Shown: positions 17,513-27,593, counted from the stretch's first letter. The stretch is 64,000 nucleotides of DNA from an uncultured Bacteroidota bacterium (GCA_937871435.1 CALMQM010000026.1:34027-98026), one strand, 5' to 3'. Notes: generated from the letters alone by a model not told the origin. Program-made: numbers and translations.

Positions 17513-17548
17513 AAGTCCTGCTGTATTTACAGCAGGACTTTTTTTTAT
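17513..17548. terminator. Bidirectional intrinsic terminator between small-protein unit and dnaN
   Basis: A perfect 13 bp stem AAGTCCTGCTGTA / TACAGCAGGACTT with a 2-base loop, A-run before and T-run after. It serves both convergent transcripts. Confidence 0.9.
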
Positions 17549-17561
17549 TTCATGAGAATGA

Positions 17562-18686
17562 TTAATTGTTCAACATCACCGGCATCACTAACATAAGGAT
17601 ATCTTCATCCTTATTTTCCGGATTCGCAGGAACAAGAATTCCTGCTCTGTTAGGAGCCGACATTTCTACAGTCACATCTTCGCATTCCAGATTGCTCAAC
17701 ATGTCAGCCAGGAACCGAGCATTGAAACCAATTTCCATGTCTTCACCCGAATACTGACAACTCAATCGCTCATTCGCTTCGTTTGCAAAATCAAGGTCTT
17801 CAGCACTTATATGTAATTCGCTGCCGTTTATTCTCAATCGAACCTGGTGTGTTGTTTTATTGGAGAATATAGATACACGACGAACAGAATTGAGTATGGC
17901 AAGTCTGCTGATGGTTAGCTTGTTTGGATTGTCAACAGGAATTACAGCTTCGTAATTTGGATACCTTCCATCTATCAATCGACAGATTAAAGAAAAATTT
18001 CCGAACTCAAAAAAAGCATTGCTGTCGGTATAACTGATTTTGATTTTTTCTTCAGGATTGGAAATAATATTCTTCAGTAGGTTCAATGGTTTTTTAGGTA
18101 CAATGAATGCACCTTCTGACTTCGACTTTGAATCAGTACGTTTGTATCGAACAAGTTTGTGCGCATCCGTGGCAACAAAAGTGATGCTGTCTTTACTAAG
18201 CTGACAAAATACTCCGGACATAACAGGGCGTAACTCGTCATTACCTGTGGCAAACAAAGTCTTGGCAATCGCATTCTGCATTACACCACCGGCAATCTCC
18301 AACGATTTTCCTCCGTCCATCGAAGGAACTTTTGGAAATTCTTCTCCGTCAAATCCGGTTAGTTTGTATTTCCCGAAATCAGAAACAATTTCAATGGCAT
18401 GTGACTTATCATCTATGATAAATGTGAGTGGCTGCTCCGGAAATGTTTTCAAAGTCTCCAGCAATATTTTGGCCGGCACTGCAATTTTCCCGCTTTGTTT
18501 TCCTTCAATCAGACTGATCTGAGTGGTCATGGTGCTTTCCAGATCAGAAGCAGAAATCATCAGACTGCCTTTTTCGACTACGAATAGAAAATTGTCGAGG
18601 ATAGGTAAAGGATTGCTGGAATTTAATACGCCGCTAATCTGCTGTAATTGTTTCAGGAGCGTCTGACTCGATACGATGAATTTCAT
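17562..18686 (-). CDS. dnaN: DNA polymerase III subunit beta (sliding clamp)
   Basis: 374 residues, normal clamp length. The opening MKFIVSSQTLLKQLQQISG, the central ATDAHKLVRYKR and the C-terminus ending in LMLVMPVMLNN are diagnostic. It encircles DNA and tethers polymerase III. It is not next to dnaA or an origin here, which is usual for Bacteroidota. The 199 bp upstream contain no clear promoter match; the DUF4340-gldG-gldF genes lie upstream on the same strand. Confidence 0.98.
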   Translation of the reverse strand: MKFIVSSQTLLKQLQQISGVLNSSNPLPILDNFLFVVEKGSLMISASDLESTMTTQISLIEGKQSGKIAVPAKILLETLKTFPEQPLTFIIDDKSHAIEIVSDFGKYKLTGFDGEEFPKVPSMDGGKSLEIAGGVMQNAIAKTLFATGNDELRPVMSGVFCQLSKDSITFVATDAHKLVRYKRTDSKSKSEGAFIVPKKPLNLLKNIISNPEEKIKISYTDSNAFFEFGNFSLICRLIDGRYPNYEAVIPVDNPNKLTISRLAILNSVRRVSIFSNKTTHQVRLRINGSELHISAEDLDFANEANERLSCQYSGEDMEIGFNARFLADMLSNLECEDVTVEMSAPNRAGILVPANPENKDEDILMLVMPVMLNN

Positions 18687-18885
18687 TTTTCTCTTATAAT
18701 TTTAATTCTCCAATCCCGATAACATTTCTGTTTAGGAACTAAAAGGAAGGCAGAAATGGATTGAAAATGAGTTGAAATAAGCTTGTTATTTCATGATTAC
18801 AAACCTAATTCATTCGACCTAAACTGCAAAGAAAAGAAGTGAGCTATAATGCTAAAATATCAACAAATGCAGATTACAGAACAAC

Positions 18886-19947
18886 TCATGGTCTGGTACC
18901 CTGCAGTTTTAATATCCGCTTGCGAATTACTTCCGAATCAAAATCTTCGGGAGAACGAAAAATGCGATCGAATGTATAGTGTTGAATAACAACCCATTCG
19001 CCAGTATTTTGAAAATAACCGATCATTCTGTCTACATCGTATTTCAAAGGTTTGCCTAATGAATCCTGCAGAGTCAGCGACTTTTCATTCACTGGCATAG
19101 GATAAATATCGATGCTTATTTGCTGATTTTTTATGTCGGTCACAGACACCGAGCAAAGTGTGTTGGTTTGTTTCAATGAATCATGTTGGGCCGGACTGAG
19201 TGTAGTCTCTAAACTTTCATAAGACAAGGATTTAAAGAGATCAAGATAATTATCTATCGCAACAGAATCTACTTGTTGAACAGATGATGCTCCGGATTTT
19301 CCTGAAATCTGAAAGCTGTTTTTATTCCTGATCAATTCAAAACTCCTTTGTGGGAAAGCGGTATATGAAACTGAAATTTTCTGAATTTCAGCAGGAGTGT
19401 AGCTGAATATTATAGGTTCTTTCCAGTCAGTTGGAGAAACACAATATCTCGGCGTCAGGTATCCGTTGAATCCAGGAATTTCTGTGATGTATGGAACCCT
19501 TGAATCTTCCATCCACATATATGTTCCCAAATCATCCGGAGTGGCACCACCAACATAATAAACTTTAGATGGAGTGGATTCATTGTTTAAATAAATCTCA
19601 CATTTTATTCCTGTCGAAGAAAGCGTTTTTATCACGTTGTTGTATGCGCTCTTTGCTACATTCTCTTTCACATCTACTTTATAAATCACATCCATCAAAC
19701 TTTTGATCATATCTTTTCTTGGAGAAAGACTGTCATTAAAAAACCATTTGCCTTCCGGATTTTTATGAAGTGTGACAGATTTTCCATTTCTGTCAGCAAG
19801 AAATATTTTTGTAATAGCAGCTGTATCCTTCACTGAAAAATCCCGCAAAGCCGTTTTAAAGCTGGAGCTGTTATCTTTCATTAAAAAATAAGTTGCCAGT
19901 CCTCCCAGCACTACAGTTAATATTATTAAAGTTTTGTTTTTTTTCAT
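18886..19947 (-). CDS. DUF4340 domain-containing protein
   Basis: 353 residues from ATG 19947; an in-frame ATG at 19971 adds eight polar residues. It has an N-terminal membrane anchor (TLIILTVVLGGLATYFLM) and then the DUF4340 beta-rich region (KWFFNDSLSPRKDMIKSLMDVI; VYYVGGATPDDLGTYMWM). DUF4340 genes commonly follow GldG-type genes, and the two proteins may form an extracytoplasmic complex. It lies 28 bp downstream of gldG and is likely in the same operon. Confidence 0.83.
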   Translation of the reverse strand: MKKNKTLIILTVVLGGLATYFLMKDNSSSFKTALRDFSVKDTAAITKIFLADRNGKSVTLHKNPEGKWFFNDSLSPRKDMIKSLMDVIYKVDVKENVAKSAYNNVIKTLSSTGIKCEIYLNNESTPSKVYYVGGATPDDLGTYMWMEDSRVPYITEIPGFNGYLTPRYCVSPTDWKEPIIFSYTPAEIQKISVSYTAFPQRSFELIRNKNSFQISGKSGASSVQQVDSVAIDNYLDLFKSLSYESLETTLSPAQHDSLKQTNTLCSVSVTDIKNQQISIDIYPMPVNEKSLTLQDSLGKPLKYDVDRMIGYFQNTGEWVVIQHYTFDRIFRSPEDFDSEVIRKRILKLQGTRP

Positions 19948-19975
19948 ACGAGAATAATCGTGTTTCGTCAATCAA

Positions 19976-21664
19976 TCAATTGCTGCCATATTTTCTTTTT
20001 CTAAACCACAATCTGAATATTCCGTAAAGAAGTATTATTAAAATAGGGCTGAGGACATTGAACCATCCAATAGAAGCTTCTTCTGAAGTTTTTGAAGAGT
20101 CCAGTAAGCGAAGTTTGAATTCTTTTCCACGCAATTCCAGAATACCTGAATCATCACAGAGATAATCCACACAATTCAGAATGAAATTTTTATTTCCGTA
20201 TGTCTGCTGAGTGTATCGATCATATCCCAATGGATAAATGGTTCCTTTCTTACTGACATGACTTGCAATAATATCTCCATCGGAGATCACAATCATTTTT
20301 GTGCTGTCACTTGAAGCTTTGAATCCGATCTCTTTCGAAGTCGCAATGGATTCAGGAATTCTATTGACAAAATTGCTACGAAATTTTCCCTCCAGCAATA
20401 CAGCTACAGGCAGATACATTTTGTTGTATTCTCTTTGATCCGGTTGGTCCTGAAGCATATTCAGGCTGACGCGGGCAGGAGGAGCCTGAACTTTCGAATA
20501 TTTTGAAGAAGTCAGAAGAATTGTTTTTCTGACATTCTCGGCTTCTACTGTATCAATTGTACTTACAAATTCTCCTTTTATTGCATTGAGATTATTAACG
20601 ATCGGGTGTTTACTGATTGGATTGAACAACGGAAAATAATACCATGGAAAAAGATCCTGCTTTGGCTGGTTACCCACCATGCCGGTTACAATTGGAATCG
20701 GTGCAGACTGCAGATCCAGAATAAGGTTGGGGTTGACTCGAACTCCATAGCGAAACAACATATCGTCAAGATTCAGGTCATTTGCGATGGCGATATTGGT
20801 GCTGCTTTCAACCAGACTGTCCATATTCATTTCCATGCGGTCTATCAGCCACAAGACTCTTCCTCCATGCATGATAAACTGATCAATTACAAACTTATCT
20901 TTTTCTGAAAACGCTGTGAGAGGCTTTGCGATAATTACAGCTTTGTAGTGCTTAAGTGCATCAAGCTTTCCGTCGATTTTAACTGTGTCCACATTGTAAT
21001 ATTCGCTCAATCCTTTGGCGATGTCGGTGATCTGTTTTGTGTTCAGTTCATCTTGTCCCTGTAAAAAAGTTACGCTTTGTGCAACATCATTGCTGATGCG
21101 TCTCAGGGTGCTGGTGATATCATATTCCAGGCCTTCGATGGAATTATTCAGCATTACTTCAGGATCCGCGCCTATTTTACTTTTCAGAAGTTGAAGCGGA
21201 ACCGTTCTTGACTTATAGGTGACTATTGCTCCGGGGAAAACCAATTTTTGTGAACGACCGCTTTTGTCTTTTTCCTCCAGGTTGGTGGGAGTGAGGCCTT
21301 TCTCATTGAGTTGTTTATACAATTGAACTCTTTCTTTGTCATCCGGATTGGCAGATGGATCAATGAATTCATACTGTATATTTTCTCCGGCGTAGATTCT
21401 GTATTCATCCAGTAATTCTCTTGTACTGTTACGCAGACGTTTAAATGCAGGAGGTAAATCACCGTCGAGATATATTTTAAATGAGACTACATCTTTTAAA
21501 TCTGATGCAATTTTTTTTGAAGATTGAGAAAGAGAATATCTTTTTTCAGCAGTAAAATCAAAGCGCGTGAAGAGCGAAGAGGCGACTACATTGACGAAAA
21601 CAAGAATCAGCAGCAGCAACAAGAGTTGCAGGATACTTTGATTTCTGAGATTTCGAGAGGCCAT
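19976..21664 (-). CDS. gldG: Gliding motility-associated ABC transporter substrate-binding protein GldG
   Basis: 562 residues from ATG 21664. It has an N-terminal transmembrane helix (SILQLLLLLLILVFVNVVAS), the signature FDFTAEKRYSLS, a long periplasmic ABC-type domain with KGLTPTNLEEKDK and FLQGQDELNT, and a second transmembrane helix at the C-terminus (ILIILLYGIFRLWF). With GldF and the ATPase GldA it forms a transporter required for gliding in Flavobacterium. A longer in-frame start at 21730 lies inside gldF and is rejected. gldA is not in the window. Confidence 0.93.
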   Translation of the reverse strand: MASRNLRNQSILQLLLLLLILVFVNVVASSLFTRFDFTAEKRYSLSQSSKKIASDLKDVVSFKIYLDGDLPPAFKRLRNSTRELLDEYRIYAGENIQYEFIDPSANPDDKERVQLYKQLNEKGLTPTNLEEKDKSGRSQKLVFPGAIVTYKSRTVPLQLLKSKIGADPEVMLNNSIEGLEYDITSTLRRISNDVAQSVTFLQGQDELNTKQITDIAKGLSEYYNVDTVKIDGKLDALKHYKAVIIAKPLTAFSEKDKFVIDQFIMHGGRVLWLIDRMEMNMDSLVESSTNIAIANDLNLDDMLFRYGVRVNPNLILDLQSAPIPIVTGMVGNQPKQDLFPWYYFPLFNPISKHPIVNNLNAIKGEFVSTIDTVEAENVRKTILLTSSKYSKVQAPPARVSLNMLQDQPDQREYNKMYLPVAVLLEGKFRSNFVNRIPESIATSKEIGFKASSDSTKMIVISDGDIIASHVSKKGTIYPLGYDRYTQQTYGNKNFILNCVDYLCDDSGILELRGKEFKLRLLDSSKTSEEASIGWFNVLSPILIILLYGIFRLWFRKRKYGSN

Positions 21665-21689
21665 AGGTTGAATTAGATCCTGATAAACA

Positions 21690-22424
21690 TTACCATTTAC
21701 GTTTCTCCAGAACGAATTTTGCCAGCACAAGGAAGAAAGCGGTGAGTGAAATAAAATACACTAAATCACGGGTATCAATAACTCCTCTGCTGAGTGAAGC
21801 ATAATGCCTGGATATTCCGAATAAAGAAAATATGCTTCCAGCTCCATTTGCCGAAAGTAATCCTGAAAAGAAATCGAAGCCGGAATAAAAAAAGAAACAA
21901 AGCAATACTGCAACAATGAATGCAATGATTTGATTGTTTGTGAGTGAAGAAGAGAATACGCCAATTGCAGTGAATCCGCTGCACAGAAAAATCAAACCGA
22001 TATAAGAACCGAATATACTGGCGAGATCAATATTTCCATAAGGTGAAGCAAGCCGATAAATGGAAATACAATAGATAAGCGTTGGAAGCAGTGAGAATAA
22101 AACCAGAATCACGGCTGCCAGGTATTTGGCTGTCACTATTTGCAAATCTTTCAGTGGCCTTGTGAGCAGTAATTCAATAGTTCCGGATTTGTTTTCTTCT
22201 GAAAACATTCTCATCGTGATAGCCGGAATCAAAAACAGAAAAAGCCAGGGTGCTAAAATAAAAAGTGCATCCAGGTTCGCGTATCCGTTGGAGAGAATAT
22301 TAAAATCTGTTCCGGGAAATATCCAGAGAAACAGACCGGTGGTGAGAAGAAAGACAAGAATGACAACATACCCGATAAGGGAATTCAGAAAGCTGTCGAT
22401 TTCTTTTTTGAACAGGGCAAACAC
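21690..22424 (-). CDS. gldF: Gliding motility-associated ABC transporter permease subunit GldF
   Basis: 244 residues, about six transmembrane helices. The opening MFALFKKEIDSFLNSLIGY is the GldF signature. The start codon is GTG; an in-frame stop lies 12 bases upstream, so no ATG start is possible. It ends 25 bp before gldG. The permease fold belongs to the ABC-2 family (SEENKSGTIELLLTRPL motif). A TACTTTTG element lies 17 bp upstream of the GTG. Confidence 0.93.
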   Translation of the reverse strand: MFALFKKEIDSFLNSLIGYVVILVFLLTTGLFLWIFPGTDFNILSNGYANLDALFILAPWLFLFLIPAITMRMFSEENKSGTIELLLTRPLKDLQIVTAKYLAAVILVLFSLLPTLIYCISIYRLASPYGNIDLASIFGSYIGLIFLCSGFTAIGVFSSSLTNNQIIAFIVAVLLCFFFYSGFDFFSGLLSANGAGSIFSLFGISRHYASLSRGVIDTRDLVYFISLTAFFLVLAKFVLEKRKW

Positions 22425-22441
22425 AGGTGGAAATTAGCCCT

Positions 22442-22449
22442 CAAAAGTA
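22442..22449 (-). promoter_or_regulatory. Candidate promoter -7 element (TACTTTTG) for gldFG
   Basis: Exact TAnnTTTG on the minus strand just upstream of the gldF GTG, implying a leader of about 10 bases. A TTTG lies 16 bp further upstream, a short spacing. Confidence 0.45.
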
Positions 22450-22576
22450 GTTTTTTTTGATGTATCAAAAATGATTTGATTGAATCTTATACAAGGTTAT
22501 TAACCGATTCTTGTCATTAAACTATCATTCGATTCCGGATTCAGAACTTATCAGAAATGACGAGTAAAATGCCTGG

Positions 22577-24208
22577 TTAACTTTTTATCAGTTTCTGAGA
22601 ATAGACCTTATTTCCACACAGAACATTCACCAGATAAATTCCTGAAGGCAGATCCTGAATGTTGAATTCTTCTTTGATCAATGTGTTGGAATCGCTTATC
22701 CTGCTCGCAATCATATTTCCCCATCCTGTACAAATCTGAATGCTGACCGATTTTCTTTCAGGATTACTGAAGCTGATTAATGCAATTTCTTTGGCCGGAT
22801 TTGGGAATACTTTTAATTCCTCAATTGACGAAACAGTATTCGAGGTTTCTCCTTTTCTTAATTCAACTGCATCAATAGACTGGCAACCGAATTCATCAGT
22901 AACAAGAACAGAATACGTTCCGGCATTTTTTACTTCCAGATGATCATCTGAGCTGTTGTCTGACCATAAATAACCAGCATAGCCGCCATTTGCTTTTAAT
23001 GTAAACCCTGTACCCTCAGGTATTTCCCGGTCACCGCCTAAATCCACGACGGGCAATGCATGCAAATAGCCAAGTGATATCGGTATGAAGAAGGAACAAC
23101 CGTTTTCTTCAGTCACAGAAACTGTATAGTTGCCTGCAGAAAGATGATCTGCATGAAGTGACGAACTGACTTCAGGTTCCCAATGCAGGCTATAAGCAGA
23201 ATTGTTTCCTGACAAACTCAATTGAACAGATCCGTCTTCAGAATCTTCACAGGTTGCAGAATTCATTGAAGCCAGAGATAATTCGAGTCCTGTTCCGGGT
23301 ACTTTTACCTGTGAAGAATTCATGCAACCATTCGCATCTTCAATATACAAAGTATGCCACCCGGCTTTTAACTGATTGGCGATTGATTCATTTCCACCTT
23401 CCGGTGACCATGAATAGCGGTACGGCATTGCGCCTCCTGTGACTGTTGCCTCGACACTTCCGGTATTGCGTTTACATTCTGTAGGATATACCTGTGTGCT
23501 AATTTCGATCGGTTTAGGTTCAGAAATAAAATAGTTCCGTCCAACCGAACAACCGAGGTCATCACTTATTTGGACTGAATACATTCCGCCTGTTAAATTC
23601 TCTGCCAGTGCAGAATTCAGAGATGGGTTGCTCCAGGAAAAGGAATAGGGAGGTTCACCACCTTTTACAGTTAAACTAATTTTTCCATCACTCTGCCCAA
23701 AGCAACTGACACCTTTGACAGTAGATGAAATTTCCAGTCTGACCACGAAAATGGAATAAACTCTGCTTTTTCTGACAATTTCCGGATTAGAGGATTCTGA
23801 TGTGTATACTGTGAAATGATAGGCTTCATCACGTGCATCCTTCAGGCCGGGAGTCCAGCAAAAATGGCCTACCGGTGCAGATTTCCCCTCAGTTGTGAAA
23901 GAAGCCCCCGGAATTGAATTATCCCATTTCATCAGGATGGATTGATCCTCTGACACCAGATCAGTGAATACATCGAAACAAAGGGCATTTCCAGGGCATA
24001 CAGAGGCCACAAAATCATTTGTTCCATCTATTCCACTAATGCTCAGAGCCGGATGGTCAACCTCTGAAATATCGTTAAAACCCTTATTTTCAGTAATTTC
24101 CTTTGAATTAGCAAGGTTTCTGAAAAGTAACATGAAGCCCAATACCATCAAAATCAAAATGATAGGGTATGGTGTAGCAGTTTTTCTGTAATGAGAAATG
24201 TTTCGCAT
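22577..24208 (-). CDS. SprB-repeat surface protein with T9SS type A sorting domain (short paralogue)
   Basis: 543 residues from ATG 24208; a longer ATG at 24262 is less likely because it puts 18 residues before the hydrophobic segment (ILILMVLGFMLLF). After a linker come a domain containing LCFDVFTDL and PVGHFCWTP, three SprB-type repeats (for example SCFGQSDGKISLTVKGGEPP), a YLWSDNSS module, and a C-terminal Por sorting signal (VFPNPAKEIALISF ... LIKS). The same order of modules occurs in the protein encoded directly upstream, but this one lacks that protein's first ~290 residues. Probably exported to the cell surface, with an adhesive or structural role. Confidence 0.8.
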   Translation of the reverse strand: MRNISHYRKTATPYPIILILMVLGFMLLFRNLANSKEITENKGFNDISEVDHPALSISGIDGTNDFVASVCPGNALCFDVFTDLVSEDQSILMKWDNSIPGASFTTEGKSAPVGHFCWTPGLKDARDEAYHFTVYTSESSNPEIVRKSRVYSIFVVRLEISSTVKGVSCFGQSDGKISLTVKGGEPPYSFSWSNPSLNSALAENLTGGMYSVQISDDLGCSVGRNYFISEPKPIEISTQVYPTECKRNTGSVEATVTGGAMPYRYSWSPEGGNESIANQLKAGWHTLYIEDANGCMNSSQVKVPGTGLELSLASMNSATCEDSEDGSVQLSLSGNNSAYSLHWEPEVSSSLHADHLSAGNYTVSVTEENGCSFFIPISLGYLHALPVVDLGGDREIPEGTGFTLKANGGYAGYLWSDNSSDDHLEVKNAGTYSVLVTDEFGCQSIDAVELRKGETSNTVSSIEELKVFPNPAKEIALISFSNPERKSVSIQICTGWGNMIASRISDSNTLIKEEFNIQDLPSGIYLVNVLCGNKVYSQKLIKS

Positions 24209-24411
24209 GTTCCAGGTTTGAATGAACACAGGCAAAGTAGCCTCGTGACAAGCCTGAATCAATTATCTTCTGTTTACCTTTTTAAATATGACGTAAACGA
24301 CTGAAATTCTGGTGTGAATAACCCATTACTTAAAGTACTGAAATGATTTTTTTATTCAAAAAAACAATCTTTTCATGATAATTTCATGTGCCCGAAATCG
24401 ACGGATTGGGC

Positions 24412-24446
24412 AAAAAAAAGAGGCCGCTTTTTAGGGCGACCTCTTA
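24412..24446 (-). terminator. Terminator after the long SprB-repeat gene
   Basis: On the minus strand AAGAGG-T-CGC, loop, GCG-G-CCTCTT, then a run of eight T. It begins 20 bp after the stop of the 868-residue gene and separates it from its shorter paralogue. Confidence 0.7.
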
Positions 24447-24466
24447 CGATGATGAATTATTCAGAA

Positions 24467-27073
24467 TTATTCTTTTACAAGGCGAATAGTGTTCACCTGA
24501 TCTGCATACTCAACTTTTACCATGTATACACCTGCAGGTAACTGGTGTACATCAATTGTTTTGTTGAAGTTATAATCAGCAGTTTCAGTTGATGTGAATA
24601 CTTTATTGCCAATAATATCAGAAATTGTCACTGTAACATCAGTGTCTTTGATTTTAGCAATTGCCAAGACAACATTTCCACGTGCAGGGTTTGGAGACAA
24701 TGTCAGAGCCTGTGAAGCAGCTGTGTGGTGATTTCCAACCGGACGTGCAGTTTGACATGTGATGAAAGTAACGTTTACAGCATCAAAATTCTCACATCCT
24801 GCAGCATTGCTAACCAATACTGAGTAAATTCCGTCAGCAGTTACATCCAGAGTTTGGTTGGTGCTGTTATCAGACCACAGGTAAGAAGAGTAACCTGGAC
24901 CTGCATCAAGGGTAACAGTTGTTCCCATACAAGCAACAGTGTCCGGACCAAGGTCAACTGATGGAGCTGCATTTGTATAACCAATAGTTACAGAAGCATA
25001 AGCGCTGCAACCTGTGTAGTCAGTAACCATTACTGAGTAAGTACCCGGAGACAAATTGCTCACGCAATCAGTTGTGTCACCATTTGGCATCCAAGAATAA
25101 GTGTAAGGAAGGATACCACCTGAACCTACCACACAAGCAGTACCATCTTCACCATTCTGACAAGTTGCATCAGTTGAAGAAGAGATAGTGGCAGTAATAC
25201 CTGATGAGTTGTTTACGATAGTATTGAGGTTAATGACACATCCTGTTTGGTTATCAATTACATCAACAGCATATGGACCTGCAGTCAGACCTGTAGCAGT
25301 AGGACCAGAACTAACATTTGGAGTCCAGTTGTAAGTAATGTTACCGCTACCACCCGTTACTGTTACAGTAACTGAACCGTCTGTTGCAAGACAGGTTGCA
25401 GGAGTAGAAGAGATAGTTGCTGAGATAAGAATACCGCCCATTACATCAACGTTTCCTGAAGCATGGCACTGGTGATCATCAGTAACAGTTACTGCGTAAT
25501 TTCCGGTTGTGAGTCCGGTAGCTGTGGCAGTGGTTTGTGCGGAAGCATCATTCCACAAGTATGTATAAGCGCCGGAACCACCAGTTGGAGTTACAGTTGC
25601 TTCTCCGAATAGATTACCACAACCTGCGTCAACACTTGTCAGACTCAATATAATCGGAGCCGGCTCAGTGATGGTGAAGTATTGCGTACCAACACAACCA
25701 TTCGCATCAGTGATGTCAACTGAGTAGTTACCCGCATAGAGGTGAGAAATACTTTGTGTATACAACTCACCTGTTGGAGTAGTCCATACAAAACTGAGTG
25801 GATTATTTCCGGTAGCAGTAGCCATCGCGGTTCCGTTATGATCACCGTGACAAGCAACAGAAGGAGTAGACGTCACATTCACTGTCATGTTAGACACAAT
25901 GATCGAATAAGAATAAGTCTGTACACCATTTGATGGGCAGGCATTATCACGGACAGTTACAGTAAATGTATATGGTTGTGGACGTGCATCAGCAGGAGTA
26001 GGAGTCCAGCAGAAATGACCAACCGGACGAGGGCCACTCGTAGTGATGAATGTTGCACCAGGGATAGCCTGATTCCAGGACATTGTCAGAGTATCATTTG
26101 GATCAACGTCAGCAGAAATCACATCGAAACACAATTGACCGCCAATACAAGAAGTTGTATTGAAGTTGGTGGTTCCATTGATACCTGTTGCAGAAGGAAG
26201 AGTGTTGTTACACTGAACAGTGTAAATCTGCATATCACGCATTACACTACCAATCAGGACACCATTTCTCCATTCCTGAACGAGGATGGCGATTACACCG
26301 ATTTCTGATTGTGTCGGGTGCAAAAAGATATCACCGGTAGTTTGGTTGATGCTTGCAGCAGGAACAGAAGTGATAGGGTTTGCGATAGAATAAGTTGGGT
26401 TATAAGCCAACGGATCGTTCGCGTTGTTTTTTGGAGGAATGAAGAAGTAAACGAGAGAGTCACCATCGGCGTCAATTACACCATGGTTATAAAAATTATC
26501 CTGTCCGATACATTCGAATGCAATTGGAACGTTTGAGAATGTTGGAGAGTTATTATCGAATATCGTGTTGTTGAGGTAAGCCTCAATGTACAGATTATCA
26601 CCACTTGCATTTGCAATTGTAGTGATCGCCTGGTTACGGCAGCAGTCAGAAACACTGAACACCCAGTCCGGACATTGTGCAGGAACAGTCACCGTAGTTT
26701 GGTAGACCCATTCCTGGATACCAGGAGCTGTACCGCCATTACATGTGGTCAGAGTACCATCACATGTGTAGGTGATTTCTTGTCCTGTTCCCGGAATTGC
26801 ATCCAGAGTAAAGAACTGAGAGAAGTTGTTACAGGTAGAGGAGCTCAATGTAAGAGACTCCGAAGTAGGTGCCGGGATACCGAAACAGTCCCGGTACAAG
26901 GTAAACGTAACGAGATATTGGCCATTGCCGACATACTCATACGTCAAATCAGCTCCTGCCATGTGACTGGCGAAGGAATTATTCGCGCTGAACACCGTGG
27001 CAACAAGAATCAACAGAGTCAGTTTTGTTCGCAGGACCCTGTTCATACATGCTTTGTAGATTGTTTTCATCAT
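24467..27073 (-). CDS. SprB-repeat surface protein with T9SS type A sorting domain (long paralogue)
   Basis: 868 residues. A signal peptide (LTLLILVATVFSANNSFA) ends before SHMAGADLTYEYVGNG. The N-terminal ~290-residue domain is common in Bacteroidota surface proteins and is cysteine-rich (YRDCFG, SDCCRNQ). Then come a domain with PVGHFCWTPTPADARPQPY, four SprB-type repeats (ACHGDHNGTAMATATG, ATCLATDGSVTVTVTG and others), a YLWSDNSTNQ module and a Por sorting domain (LSPNPARGNVVLAI ... RLVKE). SprB repeats are known from the gliding adhesin SprB. Single gene; in-frame ATGs at 27073 and 27070. Confidence 0.85.
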   Translation of the reverse strand: MMKTIYKACMNRVLRTKLTLLILVATVFSANNSFASHMAGADLTYEYVGNGQYLVTFTLYRDCFGIPAPTSESLTLSSSTCNNFSQFFTLDAIPGTGQEITYTCDGTLTTCNGGTAPGIQEWVYQTTVTVPAQCPDWVFSVSDCCRNQAITTIANASGDNLYIEAYLNNTIFDNNSPTFSNVPIAFECIGQDNFYNHGVIDADGDSLVYFFIPPKNNANDPLAYNPTYSIANPITSVPAASINQTTGDIFLHPTQSEIGVIAILVQEWRNGVLIGSVMRDMQIYTVQCNNTLPSATGINGTTNFNTTSCIGGQLCFDVISADVDPNDTLTMSWNQAIPGATFITTSGPRPVGHFCWTPTPADARPQPYTFTVTVRDNACPSNGVQTYSYSIIVSNMTVNVTSTPSVACHGDHNGTAMATATGNNPLSFVWTTPTGELYTQSISHLYAGNYSVDITDANGCVGTQYFTITEPAPIILSLTSVDAGCGNLFGEATVTPTGGSGAYTYLWNDASAQTTATATGLTTGNYAVTVTDDHQCHASGNVDVMGGILISATISSTPATCLATDGSVTVTVTGGSGNITYNWTPNVSSGPTATGLTAGPYAVDVIDNQTGCVINLNTIVNNSSGITATISSSTDATCQNGEDGTACVVGSGGILPYTYSWMPNGDTTDCVSNLSPGTYSVMVTDYTGCSAYASVTIGYTNAAPSVDLGPDTVACMGTTVTLDAGPGYSSYLWSDNSTNQTLDVTADGIYSVLVSNAAGCENFDAVNVTFITCQTARPVGNHHTAASQALTLSPNPARGNVVLAIAKIKDTDVTVTISDIIGNKVFTSTETADYNFNKTIDVHQLPAGVYMVKVEYADQVNTIRLVKE

Positions 27074-27293
27074 CGTTGTAATTGGGTTGGTTTGTTTTGC
27101 TTAATTACTGGAATATGTTGTAAAAGTAATTCTGAATTGGCTGAAGACTTAAATTCTTATGTAAAGCATTTCCTCTGATTGGCGAGTGGGAGAAAATTCC
27201 CTGTGAAAATAATGCATCCAAGAATTCTATTTTGTTTCAAATGTATCACAATAGTACCGATTAAATCCATGCCAGACAAGGCTTGCAGTAATT

Positions 27294-27593
27294 TTAACTA
27301 CTTGTCGGCCAACTTTTCTCGAGGCTCAAAGCCACTGGTGGCGCAGAAAATAACACTTTTGTCTTCGCCCAGGTAGTTTTGAACAATGTTGAAAACCTGT
27401 AATGGTCGAGGCTTTCAGCATTCTCCCAGATACTATATGTAAAATAAACATTATCGGAATTCAGGGAATGCCATAATTCCAAATGCTGACAACCGGGGAA
27501 AGAGCGGATCTTTTCACAGGCTGATGAAAAAACGCTTTCAAATTCAGCGGTTTTATCCGCATGAAATGTCATTTGCACAATTCTAACGATCAT
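27294..27593 (-). CDS. Antibiotic biosynthesis monooxygenase (ABM)-fold protein
   Basis: 99 residues, the typical length of the ABM/EthD-like ferredoxin-fold dimers. Features are VRIVQMTFHADKTAEFESVF, PGCQHLELWHS and YFTYSIWENAESLDHYR. Such proteins include small oxygenases and quinol-modifying enzymes; the substrate cannot be assigned. Its start overlaps the end of the SAM hydrolase gene by 11 bp, so the two are co-transcribed. Confidence 0.82.
   Translation of the reverse strand: MIVRIVQMTFHADKTAEFESVFSSACEKIRSFPGCQHLELWHSLNSDNVYFTYSIWENAESLDHYRFSTLFKTTWAKTKVLFSAPPVALSLEKSWPTSS

Noticed and set aside
24209..24411. Possible pseudogene remnant of the missing N-terminal domain between the SprB paralogues
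   Set aside because: The gap shows no recognisable remains of that domain in any frame by eye.
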